This document shows positions 1-8,289 of a stretch of DNA of 64,000 nt, one piece after another (the first letter of the stretch is position 1; each line of letters opens with the position of its first letter). Origin of the DNA: Skermanella aerolata KACC 11604 (GTDB lineage: Bacteria; Pseudomonadota; Alphaproteobacteria; Azospirillales; Azospirillaceae). Position numbers and translations under genes: made by a program. Under the pieces are notes generated by a model. It worked only from the letters and a program-made list of their open reading frames with translations, searched no databases and was not told the origin of the DNA. The DNA lies in the NCBI RefSeq assembly GCF_000936425.1, contig NZ_AVFK01000011.1:1-64000 (forward strand), written 5' to 3'.

Positions 1-3000
1 AGGCGCCATCCTCCAGCGAGTGGCCCTGGATCGTGACCATCTGGTTGATCGTGCAGTTGTCGCCGATCGTCACCAGCGTCTTTTCCGGTATGCCGCTGCC
101 GTCGTCGAACAGCTTCCTGCCGACCTTGACGCCCAGCAGCCGCCAGATCATCCCCTTGAACGGCGTGCCCGAGAACAGGTCCAGGTAGAAGACTTCACTC
201 AGTTTCCAGAAACGCTCGTGCTTCCAGTAGTAATCGTCGTAGATCGAGCAGGACTGCGGCCGCAGTTTGCGGAAACCCATGCTGGCGTGCTCGAGCAGGG
301 CATAGTACGCGACCGTCAGGACCAGCACGATCATCGTGAAGTCGAGCAGAGCGATCCAGCCGGACTCGACGTACTGGTCCATCTCGACGGCGGCCAGCAG
401 GGTGACCAGATGCACGAAGAACCATTGCGAGCCCAGGTACAGGAATATCGTGACGGTGTTGGAGATGTTCTTGCGGAACAGGCGGTCCTTGAAGGTCGGG
501 CCGTCGCGGTAGTGCTCCAGTTGCTTGTCGCGGACGACCGACCGGGGGATCTCGAAACTGGGGGACCCGAGCAGCCCGACGTCTTTCAGCTCCGGTCCGC
601 CGACCGGCACCATCGTCTTGGTCCCGAGCAGGCAGTTGTCGCCCACCTTGCTGCCGGCCGGGTAGAAGACGTTGTTGCCGATGAAGCTGTCGGCGCCGAC
701 CGAAACCTTCCTCAGCCTGAAGGAAGAGCTGGAGATGTCGGCGTTGATCATGGAAAAACCATCGGAAATCAAGGTTCCCTTGCCGATCTCGCAGAGGAAA
801 GGCGTGTCGTGCTTCTGCTCGACCCCGAAGTTGGAGCCGGTCTGATCTTTCAACGATATCTTGTAGCCGATGGCCCGCAGGTAATAGATGATATAGGAGC
901 TATCGCCGAACAGGAGATTGAAGAAGTATGAGTTGCTTCTGCTTGAAATCGCCCGGTGAACCAGGAAGTGAAAGCCATACAGTGGATATGTCTTTCCTTC
1001 CGTCATGAACAGGTTGAGCAGTCTCGGTATCGTGACGATGCTCAGCAGGCCGAGGACGATCAGGCCGAAATAGGTGCCGGCCGAAACCTGGATCAGGATC
1101 AGCTGGAAACCGGGGTCGGTGAAATTGGCGCCGACATGGGCCGCGACCTCCGTCCCGGTGCCGAAGCCCAGCCATACCAGCAGAGAGTCCAGGATCACGA
1201 GGGGCAGCGGCAGCGTCAGGCCGAACAGGACGACCGCTTGAGCGGTGGAGAACGCCGCCCGGCGGACGATTCCGCACGGCATCGGCTCGACCGACAGGTA
1301 ATCGTCCGTCGTCTCCCGCGCGGGCGAGCCGTGATATCGCTTGCCGTCGGGGATAGCCTGTCCCTGGTGCAGCGACGACGAGTGCCCGAGTTGCGCGCCG
1401 TCGCCGATGCTGGTCCCGATGTCCAGGACGGTCGCCTCGCCGATGAAGGCATCCCGGCCGATCGTGATCCTGCCGGTCTCGATCAACCCCGCGCGCGCCC
1501 GGTAGCCGACCAGATTGCTGTCCTTCTTGATGATCGTGCCGTCGCCGATCGACAGAAGGTCCGGGCAGACCGGAACGACACCGGAGAAGATCACGACGTT
1601 GCGGCCGATCTTCGCCCCCAGCAGCCGGAGATAGACGTTGTAGAGCGGGGTCCCGATGAACATGACCATCGGGTTGATCTGGATCATCCGCTTGATGAGC
1701 CAGAAGCGGAAGTAGCCGAGGCTCCAGATCGGAATGCTCTCTTCCCGCGACCGGCCGACGACCAGCCATTTGACCGCGATCGGGAGGGCCGCCATGGCGA
1801 GGAACATGCCCGAGCCGAAGGCGACGGACCGGAGATAGGTGTCGGTGACCGAGTGCGTCGCGGAGATCCAGATATATCCCTGGACGAGTCCAGCGGTCAG
1901 GGCCGTCGAGTAGACGAAATAGAAGATCAACTGCATGCCGCCGCAGAGCCAGTAATCGAGATCGCCGGCGACATGGACCGGCTCGGCCGGTGCCGCTGGG
2001 GCTTTCCTGTGGGCCTGGGTGGTGAGGAAGGCCGCGAAGTCCCGAGGCGTCGGATGCAGGTATACCTCCCGCATGGACACGTCGGAATAGTTCAGTTTCT
2101 CGCGGATCCGGGCACAGAACCTTGCCATCAGCAGGGAATTGGCGCCGAGATCGTTGAAGAAATGGTCGTCCATCGAGACCCGCTCGAGCTTGAGCAGATC
2201 CATCAGGGTGCACGCTATCTCGGCTTCGGTGTCGTTCGTCGGCGGGATGCAGTCGGCTTTACGGACGCTGTGACGCGGTCCCGACGGCGGCGGCAGCCTC
2301 TTGCGGTCCACCTTGTCGCACGGGAGCATGGGCAGCGCGTCCATCCTCTCGAAGAAGGCCGGCAGCATGTAGGCGGGCAGGTCGCTCCGGATGGTCCCAA
2401 GGATCGTTTCACGGTCGAGGTGGTCCACGTCATGGCGGAGCGTGTAATAGGCCACCAGCTCGACCATGCCGGGTTCCGGCTGGAAGGTGCCGACGACGGC
2501 CTGGGCGATCCCCGGCACCCTCATGATGACGGATTCGATCTCCGCCAGCTCGATCCGGTAGCCCCGGATCTTCACCTGGGCGTCGAGCCGGCCGAGATAT
2601 TCGATCTCGCCCTTGTCCGTGATGCGGCCCAGGTCGCCGGTCCGATAAATCCGCCCGGACGGGTTGTCTTCAAGCCCGAGGAAGTCCGCGATGAAGGCCT
2701 TGTCGGTCAAGTCGGGCCGGTTGACGTAGCCGCGCGCCAGCCCGATGCCGGCGATGCAGATTTCTCCGATGCCGCCCTTCTCCACCCGCCGGGGTTCGTC
2801 CGGGGCCAGGATCAGGATCTTGTATGTCGGCAGCGGCACCCCGATCGTGACCGGCTTGTCCGGGACGAGCATGGTCCAGGTGGCGGTGACCGTCGCTTCC
2901 GTCGGACCATAGACGTTGAGGAAGGTCCTGCCCTGGCTGTACCAGCGCTCGACCAGGTTCTGCGGGCAGGCCTCTCCGGAAACCAGGATGAACCGGAGCG

Positions 3001-3946
3001 AGGGCAAGTCGTCGTCGAGGGTGGCGAGAAGGGTCGGCACGCAGCACAGTGCCGTGATCCGCCGGGTTTCCAGGAATTGGGAAAGGTCGCGCCCGACGAG
3101 GCTGGGGCCTGGAGGTGCGGCTACCAGCGTCGCTCCGGAATACAGCGGGACCCAGATTTCCTCGACCGAGAAGTCGAAGGCGATGGTCATGCCCTGGTAG
3201 ACGCGGTCATCCGGCATGATGCCGTAGACCTCGGCCGCGACCCTGACGAAGTTGCAGATGCTGCGATGCTCGACAGCGACGCCCTTGGGCTTGCCGGTCG
3301 AGCCGGAGGTATAGATGATGTAGCAGAGGTCGTCGGTCGGGGACTCTGCAAGAAGATCGGGGGCGGAAAGATCGGGTGCGGCGGACTCTTCCCGGTCGAT
3401 CGCGGTCCGCGCGTCGTCCAGGCAGATCACGTCGGCCGCCAGGGTGTCGAGATGGTCGCGCAGGCTGGCGGTCGTCAGGACGAGCCTGATGCCGGCATCC
3501 TCCGCGATGAAGGCGATCCTGTCTTTGGGAAATCCCGGATCGAGCGGCACATACGCGGCATTGGCCTTCATGACGGCCAGCATCGCGGCATAGGCCCAGA
3601 CCGACCGGCTGAAGAGGAGGCCAATCCTGTCGCCCGGCCTGACGCCCGAAGCGATCAAATGACGGGACAGCCGATTGGCTTGGCGCTCGAGGTCGTCGAA
3701 GCTCAGTTCGCCGTCCTCGGCGATGACCGCCACGCGGCTCCCGACACCCGTTTCCCGCAGCAGGGAAAAGCGTTTCTCAAACAAGTGATCGAGGCGCTCA
3801 CCCGGCTGCCATCGGATATCGAGGGGATAGCCTGGACAAGTCAAAACCTCTTCCGGGTCGCTGAAAGTAAAATCGGCTCTTGTACTGTATGCGTCTTCGT
3901 CACCAGTAAGCGCGAAGCGCTCAAGAGCCTGCTCAGTCTGGTTCAT
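1..3946 (-). CDS. Pls/PosA-family single-module NRPS (C-terminus beyond the window)
   Basis: Open from ATG at 3946 to the left edge, 1315 codons, so the C-terminus is missing. Residues about 50-510 form an amino-acid adenylation domain with the core motif YTSGSTGKPKG, a YGPTEAT motif and a GEICIAG motif. A carrier domain follows with LGANSLLMARF, whose Ser604 would carry phosphopantetheine. There is no condensation or thioesterase domain. Instead come hydrophobic segments (from about residue 660) alternating with left-handed beta-helix hexapeptide stretches (IGRNVVIFSG, IGDGTIIKKDSNLVG, IGRDAFIGEATVL). This is the architecture of the NRPS terminal domain of epsilon-poly-lysine synthetase (Pls), a membrane enzyme that polymerises one amino acid. 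The diaminobutyrate aminotransferase gene lies 186 bp upstream on the same strand, suggesting diaminobutyrate as monomer (inference). Reading across the active-site pocket gives D-F-E-C-L-S-V-V-T; the Glu is compatible with a basic side chain. Confidence 0.9.
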   Translation of the reverse strand, partial: MNQTEQALERFALTGDEDAYSTRADFTFSDPEEVLTCPGYPLDIRWQPGERLDHLFEKRFSLLRETGVGSRVAVIAEDGELSFDDLERQANRLSRHLIASGVRPGDRIGLLFSRSVWAYAAMLAVMKANAAYVPLDPGFPKDRIAFIAEDAGIRLVLTTASLRDHLDTLAADVICLDDARTAIDREESAAPDLSAPDLLAESPTDDLCYIIYTSGSTGKPKGVAVEHRSICNFVRVAAEVYGIMPDDRVYQGMTIAFDFSVEEIWVPLYSGATLVAAPPGPSLVGRDLSQFLETRRITALCCVPTLLATLDDDLPSLRFILVSGEACPQNLVERWYSQGRTFLNVYGPTEATVTATWTMLVPDKPVTIGVPLPTYKILILAPDEPRRVEKGGIGEICIAGIGLARGYVNRPDLTDKAFIADFLGLEDNPSGRIYRTGDLGRITDKGEIEYLGRLDAQVKIRGYRIELAEIESVIMRVPGIAQAVVGTFQPEPGMVELVAYYTLRHDVDHLDRETILGTIRSDLPAYMLPAFFERMDALPMLPCDKVDRKRLPPPSGPRHSVRKADCIPPTNDTEAEIACTLMDLLKLERVSMDDHFFNDLGANSLLMARFCARIREKLNYSDVSMREVYLHPTPRDFAAFLTTQAHRKAPAAPAEPVHVAGDLDYWLCGGMQLIFYFVYSTALTAGLVQGYIWISATHSVTDTYLRSVAFGSGMFLAMAALPIAVKWLVVGRSREESIPIWSLGYFRFWLIKRMIQINPMVMFIGTPLYNVYLRLLGAKIGRNVVIFSGVVPVCPDLLSIGDGTIIKKDSNLVGYRARAGLIETGRITIGRDAFIGEATVLDIGTSIGDGAQLGHSSSLHQGQAIPDGKRYHGSPARETTDDYLSVEPMPCGIVRRAAFSTAQAVVLFGLTLPLPLVILDSLLVWLGFGTGTEVAAHVGANFTDPGFQLILIQVSAGTYFGLIVLGLLSIVTIPRLLNLFMTEGKTYPLYGFHFLVHRAISSRSNSYFFNLLFGDSSYIIYYLRAIGYKISLKDQTGSNFGVEQKHDTPFLCEIGKGTLISDGFSMINADISSSSFRLRKVSVGADSFIGNNVFYPAGSKVGDNCLLGTKTMVPVGGPELKDVGLLGSPSFEIPRSVVRDKQLEHYRDGPTFKDRLFRKNISNTVTIFLYLGSQWFFVHLVTLLAAVEMDQYVESGWIALLDFTMIVLVLTVAYYALLEHASMGFRKLRPQSCSIYDDYYWKHERFWKLSEVFYLDLFSGTPFKGMIWRLLGVKVGRKLFDDGSGIPEKTLVTIGDNCTINQMVTIQGHSLEDGA

Positions 3947-4020
3947 GATATAACCATCAGCCTTTCTTGTCAGCTTTGAGCCTGGAATGGTTCAGAGCCA
4001 TCGAACCAGGTGCCGGGAAG

Positions 4021-4044
4021 CGGCGGCGCAGTGCAGCGCCGCCG
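4021..4044. other. GC-rich hairpin between the NRPS and ectB-like genes
   Basis: A perfect 9-bp stem, CGGCGGCGC with GCGCCGCCG, closes a 6-base loop in the 186-bp gap between the aminotransferase stop and the NRPS start. No T-run follows on either strand, so it is not a classical terminator. It could attenuate read-through into the synthetase or simply protect the upstream message. Confidence 0.35.
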
Positions 4045-4132
4045 CAAGCGAAGCTCAGGCGCGAACGCATCGATGGGGTCGGATTGAAAAGCTCTTCAGG
4101 CGGTCAGGCGGGCCGGTGCCGGCGTGATGGCC

Positions 4133-5428
4133 TCACTCGGCAGCGGCGGCCGCGCGATCGGTGAGAGCGGCATGGATGGCGGATTCCAGGACATCCAGCC
4201 CGTAATCGAGCAGATCATCGGGCGTGGTGAGCGGCGCCAGGATCTTGACCACTTCGTCGTAAGCGCCCGAAGTCTCGATGATCAGGCCGTCCTCGAAGCA
4301 ACGGCGGCAGATCGCTTCCGCCAGTTCACCGGACCCGACGTCGATGCCGATCATCATGCCCCGGCCTTTGACGCGGGAACCTGGGATCAGGTCCGTCATG
4401 GCGGTGAGACGTTCCCCGACATGCCTTGCCTTATCCAGGATGCGGCGTGAGAAGATGTCGTCGGACCAGAATTTACGGAGAGCGGCCTGGGCTGTGACGA
4501 AAGCGTGCGTGTTGCCCCGGAACGTGCCGTTGTGTTCGGCAGGCCGCCAAAGGTCGTGCTGCGGACGGATCAGCAGCAACGCCATGGGCAGGCCGAAGCC
4601 GGACAGGGATTTAGACAGCGTGACGAGGTCCGGGACGATGCCGATACCTTCGAAACTGAAGAACGTGCCCGTGCGGCCGCAGCCGGCCTGGATATCGTCC
4701 ACGATCAGCAGGGCGCCGTGCAATTGGGCCAGATGCGCGATCTGCCGCAGCCATGACGGCGATGCCGCGTTCAGCCCACCCTCCCCCTGTACCGTCTCCA
4801 GCAGGATCGCCGCCGGTGAGTCCAGGCCACTGGACGGATCGCTCAGCATCCGCTCGAGAATTTCCGCGGTGTCGATATCCGCGCCTAGATAACCGTCGAA
4901 GGGCAGCCTCGACACGCCACTGTGCTGGGTCGATGGCCCCATGCGGTGATACCGGTTGCCGGTAGCGGCCAAGGCGCCTTGCGTAACACCGTGGAAGCCA
5001 TTGGTGAAGGCGACGACGTTGTTGCGACCTGTAACCTTGCGTGCAAGCTTCAAGGCGGCTTCCACGGCATTGGCGCCGGTAGGACCGGTGAACTGGACGC
5101 GGTAATCGAGACCGCGCGGGTTCAGGATCAAGGACTCGAAGTCTTCGAGGAACCGTCGTTTCGCCGTGGTGAAAAGATCCAGACCATGAGCGATGCCATT
5201 CCGGCCGATGTGGTCGAGAAGAGCCTGCTTCATGTCCGGGTCGTTATGGCCATAGTTGAGCGATGCGCAACCTGCCAGGAAATCGACATATTGCCGACCG
5301 GATTCATCGGTGATGACGCTTCCAACCGCCTTATCGAAAACTGCATCCAGTCGCCTGCAATAGCTGCGGACATTGGATTCGCGGCGGTTAAAGATCATGT
5401 CGTTTTTCGCGAGTGTTGCCGTAGACAT
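4133..5428 (-). CDS. ectB: Diaminobutyrate--2-oxoglutarate aminotransferase (EctB type)
   Basis: 431 residues, normal length for class III PLP aminotransferases of the EctB group. The stretch VDDIQAGCGRTGTFFSFEG, the PLP-binding Lys273 in LSKSLSGFGLPMAL, and EHNGTFRGNTHAFVTA are the EctB signatures. The enzyme interconverts aspartate-4-semialdehyde plus glutamate and L-2,4-diaminobutyrate plus 2-oxoglutarate in the cytoplasm. No ectA or ectC homologue is beside it, so ectoine synthesis is unlikely to be its local role. Its neighbour is a Pls/PosA-type synthetase, which makes supply of diaminobutyrate as a polymer building block the best contextual reading (inference). ATG at 5428 is preceded by an AGGAGAA-like site. 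Confidence 0.9.
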   Translation of the reverse strand: MSTATLAKNDMIFNRRESNVRSYCRRLDAVFDKAVGSVITDESGRQYVDFLAGCASLNYGHNDPDMKQALLDHIGRNGIAHGLDLFTTAKRRFLEDFESLILNPRGLDYRVQFTGPTGANAVEAALKLARKVTGRNNVVAFTNGFHGVTQGALAATGNRYHRMGPSTQHSGVSRLPFDGYLGADIDTAEILERMLSDPSSGLDSPAAILLETVQGEGGLNAASPSWLRQIAHLAQLHGALLIVDDIQAGCGRTGTFFSFEGIGIVPDLVTLSKSLSGFGLPMALLLIRPQHDLWRPAEHNGTFRGNTHAFVTAQAALRKFWSDDIFSRRILDKARHVGERLTAMTDLIPGSRVKGRGMMIGIDVGSGELAEAICRRCFEDGLIIETSGAYDEVVKILAPLTTPDDLLDYGLDVLESAIHAALTDRAAAAAE

Positions 5429-5996
5429 TATCGTTCTCCTACCCCAGCATTGGCTAGTGGGGTTTCATTTTATCTGATTGGGGTGATCTCAAGACGTTTG
5501 CGTTTTCAGGATTATCCAGAAAACCCGCAATCGACAAGAATACCGCAGTTTTACCTGAAGATCCGACCATAATGTCAGCATCTATTTGGTAGATATGCGT
5601 TAGCTTAGACCATCTCTTCCGGACAAAGCAGACACGCTTGAAGCACCGAAATCCATAGCAACGCCGATCGAGACTTTCAATGGAACGGAACGTTCACTTG
5701 ACCTCTATTTCCACCTTTTTGTGGTGAGGCATCGATCGGATTTAACCAACCAAGATCATCTACTTAGAGCGGTAGAACTAAACTAACCTCAGACGCTTTC
5801 CCACTCAACGTTCATTTAGTTGATTGTTCTTTTAGGCAATGGATCGCAGCCTCCTGGATAAGTGTGACTTAGCCGTTATACCAGCAATGAAGGCGGGAAT
5901 ATGTGAAGGAGAACACCATTCTAAAATCTGTCTTCTGTAAATTTTATTGCTCGACATAATGCGAAATAATGCGCCATCTTCAAAGGAACGGATCTT

Positions 5997-6149
5997 ATGG
6001 AGGAAAATCGACAAGGTGTATTACTTACGTGTTGTATGCCAACCGGTGAGGACTCATACATCTTTAACATAATGGATATACACCTGAGACCTGGTCAGTA
6101 CATTGTCTATACACAAGTCAACGAGGACCTTTTTCAACTTAAGGCTTGA
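5997..6149 (+). CDS. Possible 50-residue small protein
   Basis: ATG at 5997 follows AAAGGAACGGATCTT, a plausible ribosome site, and the frame runs 50 codons to TGA at 6147. The peptide begins MEENRQGVLLTCC and ends in NEDLFQLKA; it has no signal peptide or membrane segment. Base composition is lower in GC than neighbouring genes. I recognise no family. It may be chance. Confidence 0.2.
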   Translation: MEENRQGVLLTCCMPTGEDSYIFNIMDIHLRPGQYIVYTQVNEDLFQLKA

Positions 6150-6221
6150 TATTGAAAGTATTGGGTTGCTACTCGATTAGACTAGTCATAATTTGTAGGT
6201 CTTCATTCCCTTTCATATCGT

Positions 6222-6392
6222 CTGATACCAACGGCAATAAACATTGACCGGTCTGGAGCGTTAGATGTCGGGCTGAAGAGGCCCGACCTACGCCAGCGTG
6301 CTTTGCCAACACTTGGTTTTGTAGGTCGAGCCTCTTCAGCCCGACCTCCTTGCCGGAACTCACCGGTCAATCTTCAATGCCGTTGATATGAG
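6222..6392. repeat. Nested palindromic element (REP/MITE-like)
   Basis: Outer arms 6222-6252 and 6362-6392 are inverted copies matching at 26 of 31 positions, ending in ATTGACCGGT and ACCGGTCAAT. Inside them a second pair, 6267-6291 and 6321-6345, matches at 24 of 25 positions around GGGCTGAAGAGGC. The unit is about 170 bp, has no coding capacity and could fold into one long cruciform. Such nested non-coding inverted repeats are typical of REP clusters or miniature transposable elements. No clear target duplication is visible. Confidence 0.6.
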
Positions 6393-6872
6393 TACGATGG
6401 CCACCGAGCCGAAGCGATTGCCCTACCAGCGCTGGATCGCGGTCACCCCTATCATCATCTATCTGGCCTCCTCTTCCGTAAAAGAACGCAAACCGGTCGT
6501 TTCCGCCTTTGGCCGACGGAACCGCTTCCGTTGCCAAGGTCTCCGCAGTTCTACAGTGTCGGTGTGGCCATCTCGCGGATTTAACCTGTGTTAACATATC
6601 ACCGTATTTTCGTCTGCCAGACCGATGCCGGACACGGTGAGACAAGCCTTGGCGTTGCCGTACGCGTAAACGCAAGAAGCCGAAGGGAAGCCGCTTCTAT
6701 CTATCCAGCTTCCCGTCCGATCGCGACTTGAGAGAGGTGTGGACTATCGGCAATACGGCAGCGCTCCACCGATCGTTTTTCACGATCCATTCACGCCGCC
6801 GATCACGGAGCGCTGACAAGGGGCGGGTAACCTGATCTCATATGAAAGACCTTCTCCTGGAGTTACCGCGCC

Positions 6873-8252
6873 ATGGGCCTGAACGATATGCACGGCGAAC
6901 CCGTCTCCACGTCGGACCGCCATTCGCTCGACCGCTTCGAACATGCTTCCACCCTGCTGAGCGGCTTCTTCGCCGATCCGCTGGCCGTGATCGACGAAGC
7001 GCTTGAAGAAGATCCCGCCTTCGTGATGGGCCACTGCATGCGCGCCGGGCTGATGCTGATGGCGGCCGAGAAGAGCGCCCAGCCGGAACTGCGCCGCAGC
7101 GTCGAGGCCGCCGAGGCGCTGGCCTCCGCCGCCAACGATCGCGAACGCGGCCACACCACCGCCGCCCGTGCCTGGCTGGACGGCGATTTCCACAGGGCGG
7201 CCGAGCTTTACGGGCAGGTGCTGCTGGACCACCCGCGCGACCTTCTGGCGCTTCAGATCGCCCATCAGATCGATTTCTTTACGGGAAACACCGCCATGCT
7301 GCGCGACCGCCCGGCGCGCGTGCTGCCGCAATGGGACAATGCCACGCCGGGCTACGGCTATGTGCTGGGCATGCAGGCGTTCGGGCTGGAAGAGAACAAC
7401 ATGTTCCGCCGGGCGGAGGACATGGGCCGCCACGCGGTGGAATTGACGCCGCGCGATCCCTGGGCGATCCACGCCGTCGCCCATGTCATGGAGATGGAGG
7501 GGCGGCTTGCCGATGGCATCCGCTGGTTGACCAGCCGGGTGGACGACTGGGCTCCCGACAACATGCTGGCGATCCACAACTGGTGGCATCTGGCGCTCTA
7601 TCATCTTGACCATGGCCAGATCGACAGGACGCTGGACATCTACGACCGGCATATCCTGCCCCGGCCGGGCGGTCCCGCCATCGAACTGGTCGACGCCACC
7701 TCGATGCTATGGCGCCTGCACCTGCGCGGTGTCGATGTCGGCAACCGCTGGGGCACGGTGGCCGAGAGGTGGGAGCCGATGGCCGATGACGGCTATTACG
7801 CCTTCAACGACATGCACGCCATGATGGCCTTCGCGGCCGGCGGCCGCGATCATGCCGCCCGCCGCCTGATGGCTGTCCTGAACCGCCGCGCATCGGCCCC
7901 CGGCAGCAACGCCGTCATGACGCGTGAGGTAGGGCTGCCCGTCTGTGCCGCGATCCAAGCCTTCGCCGACGGAGACCACGATCTCGCCGTCGACCTGCTG
8001 CTGCCGGTCCGCGCGATCTCGCACCGGTTCGGCGGCAGCAACGCCCAGCGCGACGTCATCACCCTGACCCTGATCGAGGCCGCCCTGCGTGGCGGCCAAG
8101 CCAAGCTGGCCCGCGCCCTGACCGCCGAGCGTACCGACTTCAAGCCGTCGAGCCCCTTCAACTGGACCCTTGCCGCCCGCGCCCTGGATGGCGTCGGCGA
8201 TGCGTCTGCAGCGGAACGCGCCCGCCAGCGCTCGGCCCGGCTGAGCGCCTGA
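6873..8252 (+). CDS. TTC38-family tetratricopeptide protein
   Basis: 459 residues, cytoplasmic, alpha-helical throughout. Repeat-like helices run from about residue 25 to the end, with the family's characteristic stretch HAVAHVMEMEGR followed by NWWHLALYHLD and a tyrosine/asparagine-rich FNDMHAMMAF. These match the tetratricopeptide repeat protein 38 family, which is conserved from bacteria to animals and has no assigned biochemical role. The ATG at 6873 follows CTGGAG at a loose 13-base spacing. A second TPR gene begins 37 bp downstream on the same strand, so the two probably form an operon. The large BTAD regulator gene ends just beyond, facing them. Confidence 0.8.
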   Translation: MGLNDMHGEPVSTSDRHSLDRFEHASTLLSGFFADPLAVIDEALEEDPAFVMGHCMRAGLMLMAAEKSAQPELRRSVEAAEALASAANDRERGHTTAARAWLDGDFHRAAELYGQVLLDHPRDLLALQIAHQIDFFTGNTAMLRDRPARVLPQWDNATPGYGYVLGMQAFGLEENNMFRRAEDMGRHAVELTPRDPWAIHAVAHVMEMEGRLADGIRWLTSRVDDWAPDNMLAIHNWWHLALYHLDHGQIDRTLDIYDRHILPRPGGPAIELVDATSMLWRLHLRGVDVGNRWGTVAERWEPMADDGYYAFNDMHAMMAFAAGGRDHAARRLMAVLNRRASAPGSNAVMTREVGLPVCAAIQAFADGDHDLAVDLLLPVRAISHRFGGSNAQRDVITLTLIEAALRGGQAKLARALTAERTDFKPSSPFNWTLAARALDGVGDASAAERARQRSARLSA

Positions 8253-8289
8253 ACCGGCATCGTCATCGTATTGGAAACGGAGGATAACC

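Larger units (their letters stand above)
5429..6872. other. Long non-coding spacer with palindromic element
   Basis: About 1.4 kb between divergently oriented genes, noticeably richer in A/T than the coding DNA between 5570 and 6240. It must hold the promoter of the ectB-like gene (5430-5600 side) and that of the TPR operon (before 6873). Apart from a 50-codon frame at 5997 and the nested palindrome at 6222-6392 I recognise nothing. Short frames at 6367-6675 match no family I know. Confidence 0.5.

Noticed and set aside
956-3979. Plus-strand open frame of 1007 codons
   Set aside because: It is antisense to the NRPS. The opposite strand gives clear adenylation and carrier motifs, while this frame has low-complexity Arg/Asp/Gln-rich protein without domains, as expected from GC-rich antisense DNA.
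4133-5428. Ectoine biosynthesis operon
   Set aside because: Only the EctB-type gene is present; no ectA, ectC or ectD homologue occurs in the window.
6367-6870. Transposase remnant between the palindromic element and the TPR gene
   Set aside because: Translations in all frames are interrupted and show no motif I can tie to a known insertion sequence family.
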